NCBI RefSeq assembly: GCF_900007165.1 | Contig: NZ_CYGY02000035.1 | Coordinates: 1 to 64,000, forward strand | Length of the DNA stretch: 64,000 nucleotides | Origin: Paraburkholderia piptadeniae | GTDB lineage: Bacteria; Pseudomonadota; Gammaproteobacteria; Burkholderiales; Burkholderiaceae | Direction of reading: 5' to 3' | Shown here: positions 33,062-40,802 of the stretch, piece by piece | Layout: every line of letters starts with the position of its first letter | Numbering within the stretch: the stretch's first letter is position 1 | Made by a program: the position numbers and the translations under genes | The notes under the pieces: model-generated | Database searches by the model: none | The model's input: the letters and a program-made list of their open reading frames with translations, nothing else | What the model was told of the DNA's origin: nothing

Positions 33062-35146
33062 TCAGCCGTTGAACCCGCGCCCTTGCGCCGCGCGCCCGGC
33101 GATGCCCGAAGCAAGCTGCCAGGCATCGCCGTTCGCTTGCGCCGCATAACGGCGGATCGCGCGCTCGACGTTATAGAGTCCGACGGTATCCGCGTAGAGC
33201 ATCGGACCGCCGCGCCACAGCGGGAAGCCGTAGCCCGTCAGATAGACCATGTCGATGTCCGACGCCTTCGACGCGATGCCTTCCTCGAGAATCTTCGCGC
33301 CTTCGTTGACGAGCGCGAACACTAGACGCTCGACGATCTCATCGTCGGAAATCTTGCGGCGCTCGACACCGAGCTCCTTCGAATACGCGACGATCATCTC
33401 GTCGATCTGCTTCGACGGATACGCGTTGCGGTCGCCCGCCTTGTAGTCGTACCAGCCGCCGCCCGTCTTCTGCCCGAAGCGGCCCGTCTCGCACAGACGG
33501 TCGGCGACCTTCGAATAATGCATCTCCGGGTGTTCCTGATAACGCCGCTTGCGAATCGCCCAGCCGATATCGTTGCCCGCGAGATCGCTCATGCGGAACG
33601 GTCCCATCGCGAAGCCGAACTTCTCGATCGCCTTGTCGACCTGTGCGGGCAGCGCGCCTTCTTCGAGCATGAAAAGCGCCTGACGGATGTACTGCTCGAT
33701 CATCCGGTTGCCGATGAAGCCATCGCACACGCCCGACACCACCGCCGTCTTTTTGATTTTCTTCGCGACCTTCATCACGGTGGCGAGCACGTCCTTCGCG
33801 GTCTCCTTGCCGCGCACGACTTCGAGCAGCTTCATCACGTTCGCGGGGCTGAAGAAATGCATGCCGACCACGTCCTGTGGACGCTTCGTGAACGCAGCGA
33901 TCTTGTTCAGATCGAGCGTCGACGTATTCGACGCGAGGATCGCACCCGGTTTCGCGACTTCATCGAGGCGCCCGAACACCTGCTCTTTCACGCCGAGCTC
34001 TTCGAACACGGCTTCGATGATCAGATCGGCGTCCTTGAGATCGTCATACGAGAGCGTCGGCGTGATCAGCGCCATGCGCGCTTCGAGCGCCTCCGTCGTC
34101 AGCTTGCCCTTCTTGACGGTCGTCTCGTAGTTCTTGCGGATCGTCGCGACGCCACGATCGAGCGCTTCCTGTTTCGTTTCGAGCAGCATCACGGGCAGGC
34201 CCGCGTTGACGAAGTTCATCGCAATGCCGCCGCCCATCGTGCCCGCGCCGATCACGGCCACTTTCCTGATGTCGCGCACGGGCGTATCGGACGGCACGTC
34301 GGGAATCTTGCTCGCCGCGCGCTCGCCGAAGAACGCGTGACGCAGCGCCTTGCTCTCGGGCGTTTGCACGAGCGCGAGAAAGCATTCGCGCTCCACTTTC
34401 ATGCCTTGCTCGAAGCCCTTCAGCACGCCCGCTTCGATCGCGTCGATGCACTTGTGCGGTGCCGGGAACTGCTTCGCGACGGCCGCGACGCTGTTGCGCG
34501 CGAACTGGATGAAGCCCGCCGCATTCGGATGCTCGATCTTGCGCTCGCGGATCTTCGGATGCGGACCGCTTTGCGCGCCGACCTTGCGCGCGAACGCGAG
34601 CGCGTTTTCAAGCAGTTCGCCTTCGACCAGTTCGTCGAACAGCCCCGTGCCCGCGAGCTTCTCCGACATGACAGGCGTCCCCGATACGATCATGTTGAGC
34701 GCCGCTTCCAGTCCCAGTGCGCGCGGCAGACGCTGCGTGCCGCCCGCACCCGGCAGAATGCCAAGCTTCACTTCGGGCAATGCGATCTGCGCGCCGGGCG
34801 CCGCAACGCGATAATGCGCGCCGAGCGCGAGTTCGAGCCCGCCGCCCATCGCGACGCTGTGAATCGCGGCGACAACCGGCTTCGCGCTGCCTTCGACGGC
34901 CTTGATGACCGTCATCAGCGTCGGCTCCTGCAGGGCTTTAGGCGTGTTGAATTCGGTGATATCGGCGCCGCCCGAGAATGCCTTGCCAGCGCCCGTCAGC
35001 ACGATCGCCTTGATGGCGGGATCGCTCTGTGCGCGGTCGATGCCCTCGATGATGCCCGTGCGCGTCGACAGGCCGAGGCCGTTGACGGGGGGATTGTTCA
35101 GCGTGATGACGGCGACGCCGTCGTATGTCGTGTAGTCCACTGCCAT
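33062..35146 (-). CDS. FadJ-like enoyl-CoA hydratase / 3-hydroxyacyl-CoA dehydrogenase
   Basis: A 694-residue multifunctional beta-oxidation enzyme. The N-terminal crotonase domain (1-190) has the oxyanion region SGGADITEF and both catalytic glutamates, E105 (GGGLELALGAHYRVA) and E125 (ALPEVKLGILPGAGGTQR). The NAD domain starts at about 295 (KVAVIGAGTMGGGIAMNF) and contains HFFSPA at 430-435 with the catalytic histidine, followed by two C-terminal dehydrogenase domains (GFIGNRM, PLWRGGPM). It passes product to the thiolase encoded downstream. The start at 35146 has GGAGGC upstream. A perfect inverted repeat lies 58 bases before it. Confidence 0.95.
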   Translation of the reverse strand: MAVDYTTYDGVAVITLNNPPVNGLGLSTRTGIIEGIDRAQSDPAIKAIVLTGAGKAFSGGADITEFNTPKALQEPTLMTVIKAVEGSAKPVVAAIHSVAMGGGLELALGAHYRVAAPGAQIALPEVKLGILPGAGGTQRLPRALGLEAALNMIVSGTPVMSEKLAGTGLFDELVEGELLENALAFARKVGAQSGPHPKIRERKIEHPNAAGFIQFARNSVAAVAKQFPAPHKCIDAIEAGVLKGFEQGMKVERECFLALVQTPESKALRHAFFGERAASKIPDVPSDTPVRDIRKVAVIGAGTMGGGIAMNFVNAGLPVMLLETKQEALDRGVATIRKNYETTVKKGKLTTEALEARMALITPTLSYDDLKDADLIIEAVFEELGVKEQVFGRLDEVAKPGAILASNTSTLDLNKIAAFTKRPQDVVGMHFFSPANVMKLLEVVRGKETAKDVLATVMKVAKKIKKTAVVSGVCDGFIGNRMIEQYIRQALFMLEEGALPAQVDKAIEKFGFAMGPFRMSDLAGNDIGWAIRKRRYQEHPEMHYSKVADRLCETGRFGQKTGGGWYDYKAGDRNAYPSKQIDEMIVAYSKELGVERRKISDDEIVERLVFALVNEGAKILEEGIASKASDIDMVYLTGYGFPLWRGGPMLYADTVGLYNVERAIRRYAAQANGDAWQLASGIAGRAAQGRGFNG

Positions 35147-35203
35147 CTGCCTGCCTCCATGCCATGCGGCCGCGATTCGGGTACGCGGCCATGATCGGAA
35201 CAT

Positions 35204-35239
35204 GCGGACCATTGTCCGCTGTTTTAACGTTCCTTAACG
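35204..35239. promoter_or_regulatory. operator-like repeats before the FadJ-like gene
   Basis: GCGGAC-CATT-GTCCGC (35204-35219) is a perfect 6-bp inverted repeat with a 4-base spacer. Just beyond it TTAACG occurs twice with a 10-bp period (35224-35229 and 35234-35239). The cluster lies between the acyl-CoA ligase terminator and the FadJ-like start, where a promoter is expected. The binding protein is unknown. Confidence 0.4.
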
Positions 35240-35257
35240 ATAGCAGGCAGAATACAC

Positions 35258-35291
35258 AAAAAAGCACGCTCGTTCAATTCAAGCGAGGTGC
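35258..35291 (-). terminator. terminator after the acyl-CoA ligase gene
   Basis: A GCAC-bulge-CTCG stem pairs with CGAG-GTGC around an 11-base loop, followed on the minus strand by six T (opposite 35258-35263). It separates the ligase transcript from the FadJ-like gene. Confidence 0.65.
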
Positions 35292-35316
35292 GTTTGCAGT
35301 GGGGTTAACCCGCGAT

Positions 35317-37005
35317 CTACGACGGATCGCTTTTCGCGTGCGCTTCGTCGTCGAGCGGGCAGTTTTCGGTTGCGAGCGCGGACGGCAGCACGTGATCGCG
35401 AAACCGTTCGCGCAGCTTGAGCTTTTGCAGCTTGCCCGTCGCCGTGTGCGGCAGTTCGTCGACGAACACGACGTCATCGGGAATCCACCACTTCGCGATC
35501 TTGCCTTTGTAGAACGCGAGCAGTTCGTCGCGCGTCACGTCGGCATCGGGGCGCTTCACGACGACGAGCAGCGGCCGCTCCGTCCACTTCGGATGCGCGC
35601 ACGCGATACACGCCGCTTCCGCGACGGCGGGATGCGCGATCGCGATGTTCTCGACGTCGATCGAGCTGATCCACTCCCCGCCCGACTTGATCACGTCCTT
35701 GCTGCGATCGGTGATGTTCAGGAAGCTGTCCTTGTCGATGGTCGCGACATCGCCTGTCGGGAACCAGCCGTCGACGAGCGGCGACGCGTCGCTGCGAAAA
35801 TACCGGTCGATCACCCACGGCCCGCGCACGTGCAGATCGCCGAACGCGACGCCGTCCCACGGCAGTTCGCGCCCGTCGTCGCCGACGATCCTCATGTCGA
35901 CGCCGTACATCGCGTGCCCCTGCTTTTCGCGCAGCTTGCGCTGCTCGTCCGGCGAGCGCTGCGTCTGCTCCCACGTGAGCTTCGACAACGTGCCGAGCGG
36001 CGACATCTCCGTCATGCCCCACGCGTGGATCACCTCGACGCCATACGTGTCCTGGAACATCCTGATCATCGCGGGCGGGCACGCGGAACCGCCGATCACC
36101 GTGCGCTCCAGCGACGAGAACCGCACGCCCGCTTCGCGCACGTGATTCAGCAGCCCGAGCCAAACGGTCGGCACGCCTGCCGAATACGTGACGCGCTCGG
36201 CTTCCATCAGCTCATACAGCGACTTGCCGTCGAGATCCTTGCCCGGAAACACGAGCTTCGCGCCCGTCAGCGGCGCGGCGTGCGGAATGCCCCACGCGTT
36301 CACATGGAACATCGGCACGACGGGCAGCACGGAATCGCGCGCGGACAAGCCCATCGCATCCGGCAGCGACGCGCCGAACGCGTGCAGCACCGACGAGCGA
36401 TGCGAGTACAGCGCGCCCTTCGGATTGCCCGTCGTGCCCGACGTATAGCAAAGGTTGGATGCGCAACGTTCGTCGATGAGCGGCCAGTCGAAGTCGCCGT
36501 CGTGCTGCGCGAGCAGCGCTTCGTAGCTCGATGCGGCCGTCGACATGCGCGGCATGTGCGCCTCGTCCGTCATCGCGATCCAGCAGAGCACGTTCGGACA
36601 TTGCGGCGCGAGCACGTCGACGAGCGGCGCAAACGTGATGTCGAACAGCACGTAGCGGTCGTCAGCGTGATTGATGATCCATGCGACCTGATCGGGAAAG
36701 AGGCGCGGATTGATCGTGTGGCACACGGCGCCGAAGCCTGTCGTGCCAAAGTACGTTTCAAGATGCCGGTAGCCGTTCCATGCGAGCGTGCCGATCCGGT
36801 CGCCCATTTCGACGCCCAGCGCGATCAGCGCCTGCGCAAGCTGTTTCGCGCGCTTCTCGCAGTCGCGGTACGTGTAGCGATGCACGTCGCCCTCGATGCG
36901 CTTCGACACGATCTCCGTCGTGCCGAAGTGGCGTGACGCATGCGCGAGCAACGAAGAGACCGTCAGCGGCACGTCCATCATCTGTCCATAGAGCGGCGTC
37001 GTCAT
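35317..37005 (-). CDS. fatty-acyl-CoA ligase, AlkK-like
   Basis: A 562-residue AMP-forming acyl-CoA synthetase that activates medium- or long-chain fatty acids. The AMP motif is LCYTSGTTGNPKGALYSHRS, with WGMTEMSPLGT, the GWFPTGDVATID hinge region, KSGGEWISSIDVENI and the C-terminal lysine motif PHTATGKLQK. The order of motifs and length match the AlkK/medium-chain group. It supplies substrates for the downstream FadJ-like protein and thiolase but has its own terminator; no acyl-CoA dehydrogenase gene is seen in the window. Confidence 0.93.
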   Translation of the reverse strand: MTTPLYGQMMDVPLTVSSLLAHASRHFGTTEIVSKRIEGDVHRYTYRDCEKRAKQLAQALIALGVEMGDRIGTLAWNGYRHLETYFGTTGFGAVCHTINPRLFPDQVAWIINHADDRYVLFDITFAPLVDVLAPQCPNVLCWIAMTDEAHMPRMSTAASSYEALLAQHDGDFDWPLIDERCASNLCYTSGTTGNPKGALYSHRSSVLHAFGASLPDAMGLSARDSVLPVVPMFHVNAWGIPHAAPLTGAKLVFPGKDLDGKSLYELMEAERVTYSAGVPTVWLGLLNHVREAGVRFSSLERTVIGGSACPPAMIRMFQDTYGVEVIHAWGMTEMSPLGTLSKLTWEQTQRSPDEQRKLREKQGHAMYGVDMRIVGDDGRELPWDGVAFGDLHVRGPWVIDRYFRSDASPLVDGWFPTGDVATIDKDSFLNITDRSKDVIKSGGEWISSIDVENIAIAHPAVAEAACIACAHPKWTERPLLVVVKRPDADVTRDELLAFYKGKIAKWWIPDDVVFVDELPHTATGKLQKLKLRERFRDHVLPSALATENCPLDDEAHAKSDPS

Positions 37006-37156
37006 ACGCGGGTGTCTCCCTGTTTGTGTATTCGTTCAAATGCGTGACCGCGGCTGCGCCGTCGATTGAGCGGGCATTCGATATGCGCCGCAGAGTCGCG
37101 CCCTGCAGCGCGGCAGGCGCGCAATTACAATATCGGTTAATAAAGAGGCGCTCAAC

Positions 37157-38725
37157 ATGTCGTTTTCCCCATGCAATGAAGGGCTATCGGCCGGCTTGTC
37201 CGGTCCCATGTCGACGGCGGCAGGCACGATCGACAACCAGCGTAAAGGCAGCTTCGCGGCACTCGGCACGGTCTTTCTGACACGGCTGCCCGCGGCGCCG
37301 TTGCCTGCGCCGTATGTCGTCGGCTTCGCGCCCGATGTCGCGGCCATGCTCGGCTTCGATCCCGCTCTCGCCGGCACGCTGGGCTTCGCGGAGTTCTTCT
37401 CGGGCAACACCACGCGCGACTGGCCGTCCGACTCGCTGCCGTATGCATCGGTGTATTCGGGCCATCAGTTCGGCGTGTGGGCTGGCCAGCTCGGCGATGG
37501 CCGCGCGCTCACGCTCGGTGAAGTCGAGCACGCGGGCGAACGGTTCGAGCTGCAGCTGAAAGGCGGCGGACGTACGCCCTATTCGCGCATGGGCGACGGC
37601 CGCGCGGTGCTGCGCTCGTCGATCCGCGAATATCTGTGCTCCGAGGCGATGCATCACCTCGGCATTCCGACCACGCGCGCGCTCTGCGTGACGGGCTCCG
37701 ATCAGCCCGTGCGCCGCGAAGAAATCGAAACGGCGGCCGTGGTCACGCGCGTGTCGCCGAGCTTCGTGCGCTTCGGGCATTTCGAGCACTTCTATGCGAA
37801 CGATCGCGTCGATGCGTTGCGCTCGCTGGCCGATCACGTGATCGACCGCTTTTATCCGGCGTGCAGGCAAGCCGAAGACCCATATCTCGCGCTGCTGAAC
37901 GAAGCCGTGCTGTCGACGGCCGATCTGATTCCGCAATGGCAGGCGGTCGGTTTTTGCCATGGGGTGATGAACACGGACAACATGTCGATCCTCGGTCTCA
38001 CGATCGACTATGGTCCGTTCGGCTTCATGGACGGCTTCGACGCAAATCACATCTGCAATCACTCGGATTCGCAGGGCCGTTACGCGTACCGGATGCAGCC
38101 GCAGATCGCGTACTGGAACCTCTTCTGTTTGGCGCAGGGCCTGCTGCCGCTCTTCGGCGAGCGTTACGACGAAGCGCAGCGCGGCGAGCGCGCGGTGCAG
38201 GACGCGCAGCGCGTGCTCGAAGGCTTCAAGACGCGTTTCGCGCCCGCGCTCGAAGCCCGGATGCGCGCGAAGCTCGGACTCGAAACGGAACGCGAAGGCG
38301 ATGATGCGCTCGTCAACAAGCTGTTCGAAATCATGCACGCGAACCGCGCCGACTTCACGCTGACGTTCCGCAATCTGTCGAAGCTGTCGAAGCTCGATGC
38401 AAGCGGCGATGCACCCGTGCGCGACCTGTTTCTCGATCGCGCCTCCTTCGATGCGTGGGCGAACGACTATCGCGCGCGCCTGTCACACGAAACGCGCGAC
38501 GACGCCGCGCGCGCCGAAGCGATGAACCGCGTGAACCCGAAATACGTGCTGCGCAATCATTTGGCTGAAACGGCGATCCGGAAGGCCAAGGAAAAGGACT
38601 TCTCCGAAGTCGAGCGCCTTGCGCGCGTGCTGCGCCATCCGTTCGACGAGCAGCCCGAACATGAAGCGTATGCGGGGCTGCCGCCCGACTGGGCTTCGTC
38701 GCTGGAAGTCAGCTGCTCGTCGTGA
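37157..38725 (+). CDS. selO: protein adenylyltransferase SelO (YdiU)
   Basis: A pseudokinase-fold enzyme that transfers AMP to protein side chains, linked to redox homeostasis. The 522 residues show ELQLKGGGRTPYSRMGDGRAVLRSSIREYLCSEAMHHLG-type core (about 131-170), NTDNMSILGLTIDYGPFGFMD with the metal-binding DNM and DYGPFG motifs, and RNHLAETAI near the end. The last residues SCSS keep the C-terminal Cys-Ser-Ser that replaces selenocysteine in bacterial members. The gene is divergent from the acyl-CoA ligase gene. Confidence 0.95.
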   Translation: MSFSPCNEGLSAGLSGPMSTAAGTIDNQRKGSFAALGTVFLTRLPAAPLPAPYVVGFAPDVAAMLGFDPALAGTLGFAEFFSGNTTRDWPSDSLPYASVYSGHQFGVWAGQLGDGRALTLGEVEHAGERFELQLKGGGRTPYSRMGDGRAVLRSSIREYLCSEAMHHLGIPTTRALCVTGSDQPVRREEIETAAVVTRVSPSFVRFGHFEHFYANDRVDALRSLADHVIDRFYPACRQAEDPYLALLNEAVLSTADLIPQWQAVGFCHGVMNTDNMSILGLTIDYGPFGFMDGFDANHICNHSDSQGRYAYRMQPQIAYWNLFCLAQGLLPLFGERYDEAQRGERAVQDAQRVLEGFKTRFAPALEARMRAKLGLETEREGDDALVNKLFEIMHANRADFTLTFRNLSKLSKLDASGDAPVRDLFLDRASFDAWANDYRARLSHETRDDAARAEAMNRVNPKYVLRNHLAETAIRKAKEKDFSEVERLARVLRHPFDEQPEHEAYAGLPPDWASSLEVSCSS

Positions 38726-38971
38726 CGACCCGCTTGCGCCACTGCATCAACCAGGCTGCGTTACAATTCGAGGCCAGATAGCGTCGCTCGCGCTCCGCTT
38801 TTTTTTCCGCGGGCGTGCGAGCGTGGGCCAATGCGCGCAGTCGCGGACAAGATCGACGGCAAGCGTTTTTCGGACTGCCCGGACTGACCTTTGCCGCCAT
38901 TCACGTCACCCGAATCGATCACAGACTGCGCGCAGGATGCGCCCAACTTCCCCGGACTCCCGACCCCGATA

Positions 38972-39502
38972 ATGAAATTCCTGTTCGATCTGTTCCCGAT
39001 CATCCTGTTCTTCGTTGCATACAAGGTGTGGGGCATTTTCACGGCGACGGCCGTCGCGATCGCCGCCACGCTCGTGCAGATCGCCTGGGTCGCGTTCCGT
39101 CACCGCAAGGTCGACCCGATGCTGTGGGTGAGTCTCGGCATCGTCACCGTTTTCGGCGGCGCGACGCTCGTGCTGCACAACGACACCTTCATCAAGTGGA
39201 AGCCGACCGTGCTCTACTGGGCGTTCTCGGTCGTGCTGGTCGTATCGGCGATCGCGTTCAACAAGAATCTGATCGAAGCGATGATGGGCAAGCAGATCCA
39301 GTTGCCGCATCGCGTGTGGGGTCAGCTGAATATCGTGTGGGCTGTGTTTTTCGTGCTGCTCGGCATCCTCAACCTGTTCGTCGCGTACAACTTTTCCACC
39401 GATGCGTGGGTCAACTTCAAGCTGTTCGGCGCAACTGGCTGCCTTGTCGTGTTCATTGTCGGGCAGAGTCTGTGGTTGTCGAAGTATATGAAGGAAGAGT
39501 GA
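38972..39502 (+). CDS. yciB: septation-associated inner-membrane protein YciB
   Basis: A 176-residue five-helix membrane protein beginning MKFLFDLFPIILFFVAYKV, with FGGATLVLHNDTFIKWKPTVLYW and NIVWAVFFVLLGILNLFVAY, all typical of YciB/IspZ. It is linked to cell-envelope and septum integrity. The stop is one base before the bolA-like start, so yciB, bolA and the parvulin gene form an operon. Confidence 0.94.
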   Translation: MKFLFDLFPIILFFVAYKVWGIFTATAVAIAATLVQIAWVAFRHRKVDPMLWVSLGIVTVFGGATLVLHNDTFIKWKPTVLYWAFSVVLVVSAIAFNKNLIEAMMGKQIQLPHRVWGQLNIVWAVFFVLLGILNLFVAYNFSTDAWVNFKLFGATGCLVVFIVGQSLWLSKYMKEE

Positions 39503-39503
39503 C

Positions 39504-39830
39504 ATGAGCGACGACGTTTCCCCTGATGTTTTCCTTCGAGCAAGCCCCGCCGAGCGCATCGCGCTGATCGAGTCGCGCATCGCGGCCGCGCTCGCGCCCG
39601 TCGATTCGATCACCGTGCGCGACGACAGCGCGCAGCATGCGGGCCACGCCGGCGCGTCGGCGGGTGGCCACTACGCGGTGACGATCGTGGCGGCCGCCTT
39701 CGCCGGCAAGGCGCGCGTGGCGCGGCATCGCATGGTGTATGATGCGCTGGCCGATGCCATGCAACGCGGCATTCACGCTCTCGCCATCACGGCTTACACG
39801 CCAGAAGAATTCAATTTGCTGTCCCGTTAG
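39504..39830 (+). CDS. BolA-family protein
   Basis: A 108-residue BolA protein, which works with monothiol glutaredoxins in iron-sulfur cluster handling. RIALIESRIAAALAP, GGHYAVTIVAAAFAGKARVARHRMVYDAL and GIHALAITAYTPEEF follow the family; the conserved histidine lies in the VARHRMVY helix. A glycine- and alanine-rich loop (AQHAGHAGASAGGHY) precedes it. Middle gene of the yciB operon. Confidence 0.92.
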   Translation: MSDDVSPDVFLRASPAERIALIESRIAAALAPVDSITVRDDSAQHAGHAGASAGGHYAVTIVAAAFAGKARVARHRMVYDALADAMQRGIHALAITAYTPEEFNLLSR

Positions 39831-39840
39831 GAAACTTCCG

Positions 39841-40620
39841 ATGACCTTGAAAAAAACCCGTTATTGGGTCTTGCTGGCTGCTTGCGCGGCCGCGCCTGCA
39901 TTCGCACAGAACATCGCCGTCGTCAACGGCACGCCGATTCCCAAGTCGCGTGCCGATGCGCTGATCCAGCAACTCGTGCAGCAGGGTCAACAGGATTCGC
40001 CGAAGCTGCAACAGGCCGTGCGCGAAGAACTGGTGAACCGCGAAATCCTGATGCAGGAAGCAGTCCGCGAAGGCATTCCGTCGAAGCCCGAAGTGAAGGC
40101 GCAGGTCGCCGTCGCACAACAGACGGTCGTGCTGCGCGCGCTGATCGAAAACCACCTGAAGCAGAACCAGCCGTCTGACGCCGAAGTCAAGGCGAAATAC
40201 GACGAACTGGTCAAACAGATCGGCGGCAAGGAATATCACCTGCACCACATCCTCGTCGACAACGAGCAGCAGGCGAAGGATCTGATCGCAAAGATCAAGG
40301 GTGGCGCGAGCTTCGAAGACCTCGCGAAGCAGTACTCGAAGGACCCGGGCTCGGGCAAGAACGGCGGCGACCTCGACTGGTCGGACCCGAAGGCCTACGT
40401 GCCGGAATTCGCCGATGCCGCGCAAAAGCTGCAAAAAGGCCAAATGACGGATACGCCGGTGCATACGCAGTTCGGCTGGCACATCATCCGCGTCGACGAC
40501 GTGCGTGAGACGCCGCCGCCGCCGTACGAGCAGGTGAAGAAGCAGATCATGCAGCAGATGCAGCAGGAAAAGCTGCAAGCGTTCGAAGAGGACCTGCGCT
40601 CGAAGGCGAAGATTCAGTAA
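39841..40620 (+). CDS. periplasmic parvulin-type peptidyl-prolyl isomerase
   Basis: A 259-residue exported foldase. A signal peptide ends in APAFAQ, a SurA-like N-terminal region follows (NGTPIPKSRADALIQQLVQQ), and the parvulin domain covers about 135-230 (YHLHHILVDNEQQAKDLI, FEDLAKQYSKDPGSGKNGGDLDW, FGWHIIRVDDVRE). It should help outer-membrane protein folding. AGGAAAC precedes the start at 39841, ten bases after the bolA stop. It ends at a strong terminator. Confidence 0.93.
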   Translation: MTLKKTRYWVLLAACAAAPAFAQNIAVVNGTPIPKSRADALIQQLVQQGQQDSPKLQQAVREELVNREILMQEAVREGIPSKPEVKAQVAVAQQTVVLRALIENHLKQNQPSDAEVKAKYDELVKQIGGKEYHLHHILVDNEQQAKDLIAKIKGGASFEDLAKQYSKDPGSGKNGGDLDWSDPKAYVPEFADAAQKLQKGQMTDTPVHTQFGWHIIRVDDVRETPPPPYEQVKKQIMQQMQQEKLQAFEEDLRSKAKIQ

Positions 40621-40666
40621 GCGTCGCCGTTAGCTTGCTGGCAGTGTCGACTGTCAGCCAGATGTG

Positions 40667-40698
40667 GAAAAGCCGCCCTCGGGCGGCTTTTCTTTTTT
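40667..40698 (+). terminator. terminator of the yciB operon
   Basis: A 12-bp stem (40667-40678 with 40681-40692; the tip may open) rich in GC, followed by TTTTTT. Confidence 0.9.
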
Positions 40699-40802
40699 CG
40701 TAGTCGACGCGCAGTCAGCATGCTTGCATCGTCGCGAACATCGCGGCAAAACAAGGACTCGCGGTTCGACCGTTTGACCCGTCGAACCGCGCCCCCGCTA
40801 TA

